NCBI GenBank assembly: GCA_027605045.1
Contig: JAQFWX010000003.1
Location: 1,364,001-1,428,000 of the forward strand
Direction of reading: 5' to 3'
Length of the DNA stretch: 64,000 nucleotides
From: Phallus indusiatus
Taxonomy: Eukaryota > Basidiomycota > Agaricomycetes > Phallales > Phallaceae
Positions within the stretch are counted from its first letter, which is position 1; each line of letters begins with the position of its first letter. The notes under the pieces were generated by a model, which did no database searches, had not been told where the DNA came from, and saw nothing but the letters and a program-made list of their open reading frames with translations. Made by a program: the position numbers and the translations under genes. This document shows positions 1 to 11,964 of this stretch, piece by piece.

Positions 1-1661
1 TTTCAAATAGCAGCTTCGATTTTCGGTGTCCCGCACAATGCAACTCTGTTATCTTACAAAACCCACGCGCTGTGGGAAATGAGTTCGTGGAGTTCGTTCC
101 TTTAATTGTCGGAGGTGGTAATTCTGGTAATGCGTCGTTTCCCGGTTCGTATCGCGGGGACAGTTTTATCTGTGCGGCTGCTGTTCATGCGTACGTGGGT
201 ATCTAATTCTGCTTCTTCGGATTGTGTATTGACTTCCAATTTCATGATAGAGGATTAATAGATGACAATAAAGGAGGTTGTGCGGCCGTCTCGCTTGTGG
301 GAACCCAAGGTCCATTTGAGTCTGTTACAGCGAACGGACTAACATCGGCCGCTTTTCCTTCATTCTTTCCTCTTTCGTTGCAGCTCAGTCCTACCAACGT
401 TCTCCACCACTGCAACGATCTCAGAAATGGAGCCCTAGCTTTTAACATCCTCTGCTCGTTTATCATCTTCCTCCTAATACGACCCAAAGCCCAGGTTCTA
501 TTTTGGTGTATGGTTTGTATGGGTTACTGGCATATAGTGTTTTTTTCACAACCTGTCGGAGCACCACCCCAAATCTCCACTGCCTTTGGCACTTTCCTGC
601 CTGCGTTGTTTGTCTGCCATGCGTTTTGGGAGATTGCCTACCGATATGTACTGCCCTATTTTGCAGCCATGCCACTTGAGCGTGCCATCTGGTATCTGGG
701 TGCCTTCTGGCCAGGTAAGAGTCGAGTGCAAGATATATATCTATTTGTTGTTGCGGAGCTAAAGAATTTAATCCCGTCGAAACAGGTGTTTTATTCAACA
801 TCGTAACCGATAAAATCCCTATTGATAGACTCCTGGCCTCTGATATTCATCAGAGGTCTGGCGCGGTCGCTGCTCTAATTATCATTGTCATCGCCCTAAC
901 CATCATTGTTGTCAACCAACTTCGCATCATTCGGAAAACAGGCTGGCTCTTTCACTATATCGCCGGATATCTGATTGCGGGCCTGGTTATTATGGTGTTG
1001 GCACTACTACCTGGATTAGAATTTAGATTGCATCATTACTTTGCAGCCATATTGCTCATGCCCTTGACTGCGTTTCCTACACGCCTGTCTGCTATTTATC
1101 AGGGGTTCGTGCTGGGGATGTTCCTGAATGGCGCCGCGGCTTTCGGATTCGCATCCATCGTACAAACACCGGCAGAGGTAAGCAAGTGTATTGAGATCTG
1201 TTTTTCATTTTACCTGCCCTAACCTACGTCACGTTCGCGTTCTTACTTACATAGCTACAACGTGACGGACCAGCCGGAACGCAGCTCCCGAGGTTCTTAA
1301 CAAGCTCGACTAATTATAACTCTAGCATCCCCCTGTCTGAGCAAATCATCAGATGGGACGGGTTTCCCCCAAACAACCCGTTTGGATGGACTGGATTCAC
1401 GTTGTTGATCGATGATGTTGAGCGATTTACGGGAGACCTGTTGAACTTCAGCCTTGCGGCGTTAGACGCAAGCGTGCCACACTTTTTCAGATTAGCGGTG
1501 AGTGGGGAAATATTTTTTTCTTCTATGAGTCGCTAAATTAGGAAATAATTTATCTCATCTATTTCAAGTTCGAACAGGATGGCTCGAGTGGCGACTTCAC
1601 CAAGGCGGCGACGCTTTGGCCTAATGGAACGTGGGTTGACCCCCTTCCTGGACCTTCTTAA
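1..1661 (+). CDS. LCCL-domain multi-pass membrane protein (5' truncated)
   Basis: The reading frame is open from the left edge, so the N-terminus lies outside the window. The first coding stretch carries an LCCL domain: a Cys near base 27, the Ser-Tyr-Arg-Gly-Asp-Ser segment, then CAAAVHAG spliced across the first intron (191-250) into GLIDDNKGGC. After the LCCL domain come several hydrophobic segments (about 430-700 and 860-1160) typical of fungal LCCL membrane proteins. Introns inferred: 191-250, 715-785, 1178-1254, 1498-1568; the stop is TAA at 1659-1661. The soluble tail contains a Trp-rich segment. Fungal members of this family have no well-defined biochemical role, and I infer only an extracytoplasmic LCCL domain attached to a multi-span membrane region. 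Confidence 0.85.
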
Positions 1662-2045
1662 ATACATACATACAGTATACTCGTGTGGCACAAGTTATCA
1701 TTATCATAAGTTTTATTGTAGAATAATCTTCAAGTATTTTTTATTATTTTTGGATCACACTGCTTGATATTATTCAATATTCAATATCTATATCGGTTTA
1801 AATCAGATGCCCATGGGCTTACTATTCTGGTTGTTGTGTTAGAAGAACAGAAGAACCCGCTCAGGTTAACACATAGATAGCTCTGGGAACTGAAGATTAA
1901 GTAATAAGCGATGACTAGGGCTTAATCGGTCTGTTTTGTTGGTTAGGTATAAAAAAGGAGGAGAGAAGAACACTCCACCTTTCCAACTTTCTCAGCAATT
2001 TTGAAAAAAAAAACATAAGTAGTTTCCATCATTTTTTTCCCCATC
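1662..2045. other. Intergenic region
   Basis: This gap holds the 3' flank of the LCCL gene and the promoter of the next gene. Apart from the TATA-like element listed separately and a pyrimidine-rich, A-rich leader just before the ATG at 2046, I see no coding signal here. Confidence 0.6.
1948..1956 (+). promoter_or_regulatory. TATA-box-like element
   Basis: TATAAAAAA lies about 90 bases upstream of the ATG at 2046 and is followed by a short purine-rich then A/T-rich leader. Spacing fits a TATA box with a short 5' UTR. This is a sequence match only. Confidence 0.4.
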
Positions 2046-2791
2046 ATGACTAGCGTTGCATTGGCATGGTCATCAGCGTTCGACAGTGACCGGGGCACAT
2101 TTCGCAAAGGCCAATCAAAACAAAAGCCCGAGTACGAGCCGCAAGCCTATGACAACGGTACGGTCGCTTCCTCTTTGTATTCAAAACGTCATCGCTCTGA
2201 TTTTGTATTTCCTCTTGTGAAAAAAAATTTCTACAGATAAAGGCGAGCTCTTGCACAATCCTGATGCGTATTCTCTTCGGGATCTTCAGTATGACTTCTC
2301 GAGAGACCGGGATCCACTACAGAAACGGGTAAATCGCTGGCTTCGTCAAATTGCACGATCGGAAGGCCAAGATATTCCTTTCGAGGAGGACGACATTCAG
2401 CCTCAGTTCTTCACGGGTCCCGTATGGCAGGAATGGGCGCAGAGCGGCTGGATTAGTACCGCAGAGTCACCCGGTCCATTCGAGCCAGATCCATTATCAG
2501 GGGACGAGGCTTCAGATCCAAAGCTGAAAGCTGATTTCAAATTTGTCGAAAAGACCGCGAGAAAGCGAAAGATGACCGAAAAGGACGCTCGTCGGTTGCA
2601 TATAGTCTTTAGGGTTCAAGTGTATTTTTGCATTGTGCAGTGTCGCAGACTCTTATCGTGCATGGTTTTTTTTATAGGCACCGACAGATGAAAAGATCAA
2701 GAGAATCGAAACTATGATCAAATCGTTATTACCCTTGGTGATTCTGGAAAATTCCAAAAATGGGTCGGGATCATCACGGACCTCTCGTTGA
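2046..2791 (+). CDS. Hypothetical protein of about 200 residues
   Basis: Three inferred exons: 2046-2157, 2237 to about 2613 or 2619, and 2678-2791. The first intron uses GTACGG...CTACAG. The second has two possible in-frame donors (2614 or 2620) and the acceptor TTATAG at 2677. The product is hydrophilic and highly charged, with an acidic middle (EEDDIQP, GDEASDP) and a basic KTARKRKMTEKDARRLH segment, no signal peptide and no membrane span. I do not recognise a family. The start is the first ATG after a TATA-like element, and the consistent frame across both introns supports a real gene. Confidence 0.6.
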
Positions 2792-3059
2792 ATTCCGGGA
2801 AAAACGAAGGGCAAAAGCAAGAACGACGGCAGCGGCAATACTAACATTGGAATCAATTCAGCATTTTCTTTTTTTTTTTGTAGGTTAAGGTTATGCGCCT
2901 TTCTTCAGAATCATCTTATACCCTTTGCATTACTCTCCAAAGCATGTATATGCTTGATATATTTATGTAACCCCAAACATTTCACAATTTGATGAAGACG
3001 CAAGAGATATTTAACTAATATACACTCTCATAATCATAGTTATGCACTAGTTTTGTCCT

Positions 3060-4157
<1,098 letters not shown>

Positions 4158-4266
4158 TTATGATTGTCGTCTGTTAGTGAGTGTGTATTCTAAAGTACAG
4201 TACGAGAAGCAAAATAATTATTATCTATTATATCCCGATAATGAGCCGAATAAACCAACGATCCCG

Positions 4267-6837
4267 TTATAAGATGTCGCTCGACTGTTCCTTCTTCATT
4301 GCAACAGGGAGAGGAGATGGTTCTAAGGATGGTGGCGCTTGTTTTTGCCCTGGCCGATGTTCGTCGAGCCATTTGTCCATTTCATCCGAGCGGTTTGCAA
4401 ACGGTCGTTTACCTAGAAGAGCAATCATGTCCTCCTGCGTATGAACGATGAGCAAATCAAGACGATACTTAAGAAGAAAAAAAGCCACAAACCGGGTCAA
4501 GACTTCCTTCTCCAGCAATCGCAGTGCCACTTTCTCAACCGCCTCCCGATTTTCTGTTAACAGCTCTCTTGTCCGCTGGTGTGCCAGGCTGGCAAAAGAT
4601 GTAAAAACAGTATTTTCCGTTAAAATTCGAAACTCACTTGATCATTTTCCGTACTTCGTTGTCTAGCATTTCACCGGTTTTCTCGCTAAATGGTTTTTGG
4701 AAGCTATCCCGCTGGCCTTCTCGACCACCATAGCTAACGGGACCGACGATATCATTCATCCCGTAATTCGCAACAGCTTCAAAGGCCATTCGGGTTATTT
4801 TTTGCAAATCATCTTGTGCTCCCGACGTGATTTGGTCATGACCAAAGAAAATCTCCTCCGAGACACGACCACCCAAGGTCATGCATATTCGGTCGAGCAA
4901 TTGAGGAGCGGATAAGAGGTATCTATCTGGAGGGAGATACTACAATAGAGGAAAAAACTGTATAAGAGCAGATGTGAATGAAGCATGGGCTGTTACTTAC
5001 TTGGGCATATCCTAATGCAGCAACACCGCGGGGAATAATGCTCACTTTCAACAACGGATCGGCGTGTTCCAAAAACCATCCACACACAGCATGCCCGGCT
5101 TCGTGATACGCAACAATCTTCTTTTCTTCTTTGCTTAGCACACGACTCTTGCGCTCCAAACCGGCAATAACTCGCTCAATAGCACTTTCAAAATCTGACT
5201 CTTCTACATGGTCGTGACTGTGTCGGGCAGCGTGAAGAGCAGCTTCATTACAAACGTTGGCAATGTCTGCGCCTGAGAAGCCCGGTGTGAGTACAGCGAG
5301 TTTTTGTGCGAGAGCATCTAACTCCGGCAAAGCTTGAGAAAGGCGAAGTGGTCGAAGATGGACTTTGAAAATTTGATTTCGTCCAGAAACGTCCGGTCTG
5401 TCGACAGCAATATGCCGGTCAAACCGACCAGGACGAAGAAGAGCGGGATCCAAAACGTCTGGCCTGTTAGTACCAGCGAGGACTACGATGTGCTCGTTTG
5501 TTCCAAATCCGTCCATCTCCACGAGAAGTTGATTCAGTGTTGATTCACGTTCATCATTTCCTCCAAATCCTCCACTTTTTGCTCTCGATTTTCCGATGGC
5601 ATCAATTTCATCGATAAAAATGATACATGGTGCATGCTTTTTCGCAGAAGCAAATAGATCTCTAACTCGAGATGGACCAACACCGACGAACATTTCCACG
5701 AATTCAGAACCGGAGACAGACAGGAAAGGAACGTTGGCTTCTCCAGCTGTTGCTTTTGCCAGCAACGTTTTTCCAGTTCCAGGAGGTCCCGAAAGAATGG
5801 CTCCACGAGGAATTTTAGCACCTAGTTTCTCGTATACACCAGGTTCCTTGAGAAATTTGACAAATTCCATAATCTCTTCCTTGGCTTCGTCCATTCCGGC
5901 TACATCCTTAAATCGGACTTTGACGTCGGTCTCCTGATTGAACAATTTCGCTCGACTTTTACCGATACTGAAGATACCCCCGGCTCCGGAACTTCCGCTA
6001 GCTCTTCTAGACATCCACAGTAAGATACCTGTGAGTAAAAGTGTAGGAGCGAAATGCATAATGGTATTTAATGTGGATATTTCCTCGTGGTATGCAACTG
6101 GAATACGTTCTGTACTCGGAACTCCTAATTCGTTTTGAGCTTCTTCTAGTTTGCGTTCGAATGCTTCCACGCTGCCAATGCTGAAGTAATAATTGCCAGG
6201 AGAACCTTCGGTGGACGGATACATAGATCCGGTAGCGTTGGTGTGCAACTTGACTCGGACGATCTTCCTATTGACTACAAATAGTTTGTCGACCAAACCC
6301 TTATCCAAAAACGCGGTCTTGAACTCCTGCCAGGTGATTTCACGGGGTGAAGATCCAGATCCAAACGACATAAAAGTTGCGAGGAAGATGGCTCCAAACG
6401 ACATTGACAAGTGTCTCTTGGGAGAATCCACCACCGCCACCGCCTGAAGAAGATGGAGGAACACCCTGACCCTGCTTTTGATTTGACCGTCTGTCCTGAG
6501 GAGGACGATCCTCTGTTTCTTGGTGATGAGACCTTCCTCGTTCCCGTGAACGTTCCTCCTCCTCGCGAGATTGAAGTTGTTCAAGTTGTTGTCTATGACG
6601 CTTGAAAAAGCCTTCAAGGACCTTCGGGAGCTCAACTTGCTCATTGGCTCGTTTGTCCGCATCGGTTGTTTCTTCTTTAGCAGCAGGTTTGTTTTCTTCC
6701 TTTTCTGACTGACTTTTTTTATCGTCGGGTTTTGGATTTTCTGCTGGAGTGGCGTAATGTCGAAGCCATTGAGGTCTGATTGAAGTTACAGGAATCCGTC
6801 GCACAAGACGTGTTGCACGGAAGGTCCTTGGAATCAT
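4267..6837 (-). CDS. AFG3: Mitochondrial inner-membrane m-AAA protease subunit
   Basis: This ATP-dependent zinc metalloprotease acts in the mitochondrial inner membrane on misfolded or processed matrix-side proteins. Visible elements in order: an Arg-rich mitochondrial presequence ([14 protein letters not shown]), a charged Lys/Glu/Gln linker and Gly-rich stretch, a first membrane segment before [10 protein letters not shown], a second span ([12 protein letters not shown]), Walker A GPPGTGKT, Walker [12 protein letters not shown], the arginine-finger region RPGRFDR, and the zinc site HEAGH. It is like yeast Yta10/Yta12; which of the two is not decidable here. Exons: 6837 to about 6450, then to 5001, 4939-4639, 4588 to the stop at 4267. 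The presequence and catalytic frames differ by one between about 6340 and 6450, needing either a weak intron or an indel. A possible intron near 4437-4490 interrupts the C-terminal [13 protein letters not shown] segment. Confidence 0.9.
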
Positions 6838-7055
6838 ATGAGTGCAAAGGAAAGAAAGGGTGAATGCGGCTTAGAGAATCGGATCGGGACGTCAGCTATA
6901 GCCTGAGGGTGACACGAGTGCGTGCCGAAAGACTTGCGTCACACGCCGAAGTAAATTTGACTAACAAAGCCCAAGCCGCATAGTATCTCTTTTCAAACGA
7001 TATATTATGTCTATATATACGATACTTTTTTGGATATAAATACATAGGATATTTT

Positions 7056-7858
7056 CTAAAACAACGTGTCCTGAAAATGGATGTAAGAAAAGGGTCAAAA
7101 GGGGTTATTAAAATGCTGCTGACCTCGTCTCGCAAGTATTCGCCAACATCACTGCAAATGTAGGATGATTAGTATATAATCACGTTACAATAAGAGATAT
7201 CGTACGCTTGATGAAAGACTATGATGGCGGTGGGGTCCAAATTACGAGTGTCGATGGTTGACCGAGCCGTAACACCGAAACCCTTCGTGTAATGTCAAAA
7301 AAAAAGATCACCTTTATGTATTATGAACTCACTAAAGGCATGTCATTCATATTGAAGATTACGACGCCTTGGTGCTCTGGGGTATCTTCTGTTATTCGTC
7401 CGAGATGGGCTTTAACGATGTGATTGCCATACATAAAGGGCATTTCTCCATTGGGTTTTATCCATACCTACAGGCCCACAGCATGAGTTTTGAAAGAAAG
7501 AAAAAACAATAAACAAACTTTATATTTTGCATATTGCGCCAGGTAATCCAAGGACGTGATGTGTAGTTTGAACTTTCCACTCTTGCTAAACTTTCCAAGG
7601 CATGTCCCCAAGCTGATCAAATTTGGTCGAGCAACCGAAATAGAAAGGCGCATGGTAGATTCAGATACATAGAAAACTCGGTCTTTGTGTAGTCGCAAGC
7701 AGTATGGATCGTCAGGTCGATCAATTAAATGTACAAGATTCTTGCCCTAAAGAAGATGTTAACCAGATGGATTTGGGTGAGAGAAAGAGTGAGCTTACGA
7801 TATAATTAGCTAATTTCTCAAAAACAGCTTTGCTTTCGTCTTCAGTTAACGGGCGCAT
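7056..7858 (-). CDS. NIP7: 60S ribosome biogenesis factor NIP7
   Basis: NIP7 is a nucleolar PUA-domain protein needed for 27S pre-rRNA processing and 60S subunit assembly. Six exons join cleanly: 7858-7799, 7746-7519, 7467-7333, 7282-7206, 7151-7124 and 7070-7056. They total 543 bases, exactly 180 residues plus stop, the usual NIP7 length. The protein starts [20 protein letters not shown], contains [15 protein letters not shown] and the PUA segment [19 protein letters not shown], and ends EYLRDEDTLF. The last exon is only 15 bases. The start codon lies 73 bases from the start of the divergent NRDE2 gene, so the two very probably share a promoter. Confidence 0.96.
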
Positions 7859-7931
7859 TATATAGATGTTCAATGCGTTTTGAGAGGCTGAAATTGGGTC
7901 AAGTCTTGTGTGCTTACTAAGCCGAACCTGG
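7859..7931. promoter_or_regulatory. Compact divergent promoter NIP7 / NRDE2
   Basis: Only 73 bases separate the NIP7 ATG (minus) from the most likely NRDE2 ATG (plus). Both genes are nuclear RNA-processing genes. No TATA element is visible between them. Shared regulation is inferred from the spacing. Confidence 0.5.
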
Positions 7932-10900
7932 ATGTCTGCTCCATCATTTTCGTCATTTCCACCTAGTTTCGAATCCTTCCCAGATTTTGAACAACTTAAC
8001 AATGCAAGCTCGTCCAAGGCCAGCAAGGGAGAAGGGCTAGGACCCAATGATCGAGCTGAAACTAGCAAAAGACGTGCGGAACATACACCGTTGGACTCTG
8101 AATCTGACCGGAAGCGAAGAAAGAAGAAACATAAACATGAGCCCAACAGTGAGAGGAAGAAACCCGAGAAACAATTCTTTGAAGCTGGTGTTCCTGGACT
8201 GTACATTATTGATACTATTGGTGATCGTATGACTGAAGTCTATGGTAAACTACATGCAAGAGACATACCCAGATATAGAAGGTCGGGCTGTAAGTTAGTT
8301 CGCTCTGCTTCCTTAAATTTCAGTGCTAATATTTAGAAGACGGACGTGTTCTAGGATTACCTCAGTATTTGAAAATCATACCTCAAGGTTCTGGTGGCGG
8401 AGTAATTCAAGTTGGCATGAACGGGAAACGTCCAGTAAGTTTCGGTATTCTCGTGAGGTTATTTCCCGCCAACCATTCATTAGGGAGTCAGATATATCGA
8501 ATCCCGTGCATTCTTGTCTGGCGTAGCTCCCCGACTTCTTCTAACTTCGTCCTCCAAAAATGAACCTGACCCGACCTCTGATTTCATTCCACTGCCATCT
8601 TCTGTCCGAACTTCTTCGGCAGATCCATTGGACTCATATCGTTCTATCAGAGCAAATCACTCGGATCCAGAAAAAGAAGATGTGCAAAGTGATGAGGAGG
8701 TGCTGACGGAAGCGGATGAAGATGAAACGCCCCATCGAACGGCTCGTCAGCAGTTGCTGACGTCTCTTGAAGCTACACTCAGTGACAATCCATCCTCTAT
8801 ACCTACATGGCTTTCCTTAATGCAACACTCACTGCTCGAGGCGCCATTATCCTCCAAAGCAGCTTTGAATCGCGCTCGAGCTGAAATTAAGCTCTCTATT
8901 TTAGAGCGGGCAATGCAAGCGCACCCTAAAAACCGGGAATCCATTGAATTAAGAATTAAATGGTTAGACGCAGGTTCTGAAATTTGGGATCTGGATAAAC
9001 TTGACAAACAATGGGAATCAGCACTTGTTGAGCTAGGAGATCAGAAGTCATCGTCTACCCTGAGAAATGCTATTTGGAACGAATGGTTACGTTGGAGGAT
9101 TAGTAGTGTTGGGCGAAGAGCTCACGAGCGTGCGAATGTGGATGAAATATTGGACGATGCTAAACGTGTCATTGGAAATGTTCATGGGGAGCTAGCTCGA
9201 ATCAGGGTATTTTGGCGAATTGCAGTGGCTCTGAAAGAAGCAGGTTGGTAATTTATTAACAAAAGTCCTTCATACCTCTCTCTGACTTCAAGCTGTCAGG
9301 ATATCCCGAGAGGGCAATGGCTTTATTTCAAGCAGAGATAGAATTGTCGGTTTATCTTATTATGATGCATTCAAGTAGAAGACTAACAAAGTTTTTGTAG
9401 TGTATTCAACTGCCCCAAGGACCTCGTTTCTGAAAACTTTTCTGCTCGGCTAAGAGGCTTAGAAGATTTCTGGGACTCTGAATTGCCACGAGTTGGCGAG
9501 CTAGATGCCAAGGGATGGGACTCTTGGGACGGTGAGAGTACCATCCAAAACCCTCATTCAAATAAACAGGAATCACAAGCACTTGGTGAGGCCAGCTCAG
9601 TTCCAGACGGATACTCCCGTTGGGCTACCGATGAACTTCGTCTGGATGTCGCTTCTACTATGCCAAAGCGTGCTATAGCTGACGATGACGATAACCCATA
9701 CTCCACTATCCTATTCACAGATCTGCAGCCCCTTATTATTGATATCCTGACGATGCAAGGCAAGCATTTCCTTCGACTTGCATGGCTGGACTTTATTGGA
9801 TTGCATATGCCTGGTTTGGCTGCACATACTGAAGACGACTCGGTATTCAGCGATGATACCTGGGCTTATTCTCACCTATCCAGCAGGCCGTATCTTGACC
9901 AACTTTTCCCAAGTGCTCAGAGTAGGGAACGTCAATGGGATGCAATCGCGGGGTCAATCGTTGCTCGAGAAAGGAAATATGGTTCCGTGTTTAGCTTCGT
10001 CAGGGATTGGTCATGGGGTGTCTTTGACCCGATGGAAATTATTGATAACAGGTTAATTTTGTGGGAGAAATGGGATATGAATATTGTAGCTGCGGATTTA
10101 GCCAGTAGGATATTTGAGCAATTGCGACGAAGGCTAAATGTCCGTGTGTATGATGAAGAGTGGGAAGTCACGTACTTGACGTTTGAAGCTATAAGCGGTG
10201 GTGTAAAAAGGTCCTTTCCCTCCTTCAAATGTTTAACATTCAACTGACAAGTTTGTAGTGCCCTCAAACTTTCCCGGACCTTTTTGTCCACGTCTCGGGA
10301 GTCTCTTCGACTTTGGGCCGCCCATATCCAGTTACAACGCTTACGTGGCAAAGAAGACGAAGCTCGTCGAGTGTTTGAAACAGTGGTCTCTTCTTCGTCC
10401 TTCCATCCTGCCGAAGAGTCTAGATTATGGTGGACTTGGGCAGAGATGGAGTGGCTCGCAAACCGAGAGGAGGCAGCACAGTCGATTATTCTTCGATCGG
10501 TCGGGATTCTCTCTGGCGGTCCAACCAACATCTTGAAGGCTAAACGAATCCTCGAAGATAGGGCGATATCCTCGGAAGATTGGCGAGTGCGGGAAGCTTG
10601 GATATGCCTGCGAGCTTTGTTGGACATAGTATCCTCCTCCCAGTCTCATGGGTTAGAAGAAGCCGTGCAAAGGTTGAAAGCATTCATACAAAAGAATTCT
10701 TTAACGGGAGTGCGTAAAGAAAGTGCTTGGACCAGGATTTTCCTGCTGGTCTGGAACCACACAACCACTCTCAAACGGCGATTTCGAAGAAATGAAGTGC
10801 GAGATCTCACCAAAGATGTCGTGATCGATATGGAACGAGAGGGGCGGATGAACTCGATCATTCTGGGTGCCTTCTTACAAGGTGAACGAGGGGAAAGCGT

Positions 10901-11554
10901 TTGGGGAAGGGTTCGAGCTTTGACAGGGGAGTATGGGTTGAGTGGTCAAAAACAAAAAGAAGCAAGCGCGGATTTAGTCGTGAAAAGTACAGGAAGAAGA
11001 ATTTGGGAAGTATGGTTGATGAGTTGGGAACGAACAGATTGGCGGGAGGAGAAAGAGCGTATCAGAAATTCAATGATGTCCGCTGTTGCAGATCAGAGGT
11101 ACGTGTATATTTTCCAAGTTGTTTACAATGACCTCAATACCTGTTAGGACTCGCGCCTCACCCACCTTGTGGCGTATTTATGTCGAATTTGAAATCAAAT
11201 GCAAGGAATTGGAGAAGGCTAAGAGGGTGTTGTTTATGGCAATTTCTGAATGCCCTCTAGTGAAAGGTAAATACCAAAAGAATATTATATAAATCTCATG
11301 TATTTAATTGTCATTCAGAGCTTTATCTGCTGGCGTTCACGGCCCTACGCTCAGTTTTCAAGCCAAGCGAGTTGGAGGCATGGGCGGAGACCATGGCCGA
11401 AAGAGGACTTCGACTTCATCATGAACTAGAAGAGTATATTATACCAGGTATAGCTGAAAGGGAGTCGTCGTCAAGTGCCGAAGACGACGAAGAGGGTGAG
11501 GATACTATCTTGGAGCAAGAAGCTGACGACTATCGTCGATTAGCACCTTTTTAA
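7932..11554 (+). CDS. NRDE2: NRDE-2 family nuclear RNA regulator with HAT repeats
   Basis: NRDE-2 proteins act in nuclear RNA silencing and RNA surveillance, in contact with the MTR4 helicase and the spliceosome. The start MSAPSFSSFPPSFESFP is the conserved N-terminal motif; an in-frame upstream ATG at 7908 would add eight residues. Next come a basic RKRRKKKHKHE stretch, the family segment FFEAGVPGLYIIDTIGD, then GRVLGLPQYL, and long HAT/TPR-like helical repeats (WLSLMQHSLLE, RAMALFQAEIEF, WWTWAEMEWL, LWRIYVEFEI). Exons: 7932-8289, 8340-8434, 8484-9243, 9300-9345, 9401-10210, 10259-11098, 11148-11266, 11319-11554, giving about 1,087 residues without any frame break. Two donors have C at +3 (GTCGGT, GTCCTT). 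The C-terminus is acidic. Confidence 0.9.
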
Positions 11555-11964
11555 TATTTTTATTTACTACAACATGATCAGATTTTTTTTTATAAACTGT
11601 ACAGTAGAACGTGGAATTGACTGCCAGGCGAGGCCTCGTGGCAGCGCAAAGGTGCAGCAGACAATGGCCCAAAAATTAGACTCCGAAAAAGACTCCGACG
11701 GTGACGGCGAGCCAGATCGTCGACCAACCTCGACAAAAGATTTTCTTTTCTCCCTCGGCAGCAGCCACAACAATCAGTTTCTGATAATCTTAGCTTTCTT
11801 TTTATTCATTTCTTTTAAAGTTCTCGTGTTGCACATTTTCTGTGCATCACTATTTTTCTTTTATTCCGCTGCTTCACCAAGACCACACGTTCACCCTTAC
11901 TTCATCTCCAACCCTTCAACACGCTGCATTCGCTTTCTTTTTTTCCCTTCTATTTTAATGAAAC
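11555..11964. other. Intergenic region with pyrimidine-rich leader
   Basis: This holds the 3' flank of NRDE2 and the promoter of the BYR4-type gene. The last 150 bases before the ATG at 11965 are strongly C/T-rich, as is common at fungal transcription starts. A short open frame here shows no protein-like character. Confidence 0.55.

Noticed and set aside
9932..10627. 231-codon open frame on the minus strand inside NRDE2
   Set aside because: It lies opposite conserved NRDE2 helical repeats, spans an NRDE2 intron and shows no domain; it is a shadow of the plus-strand coding bias.
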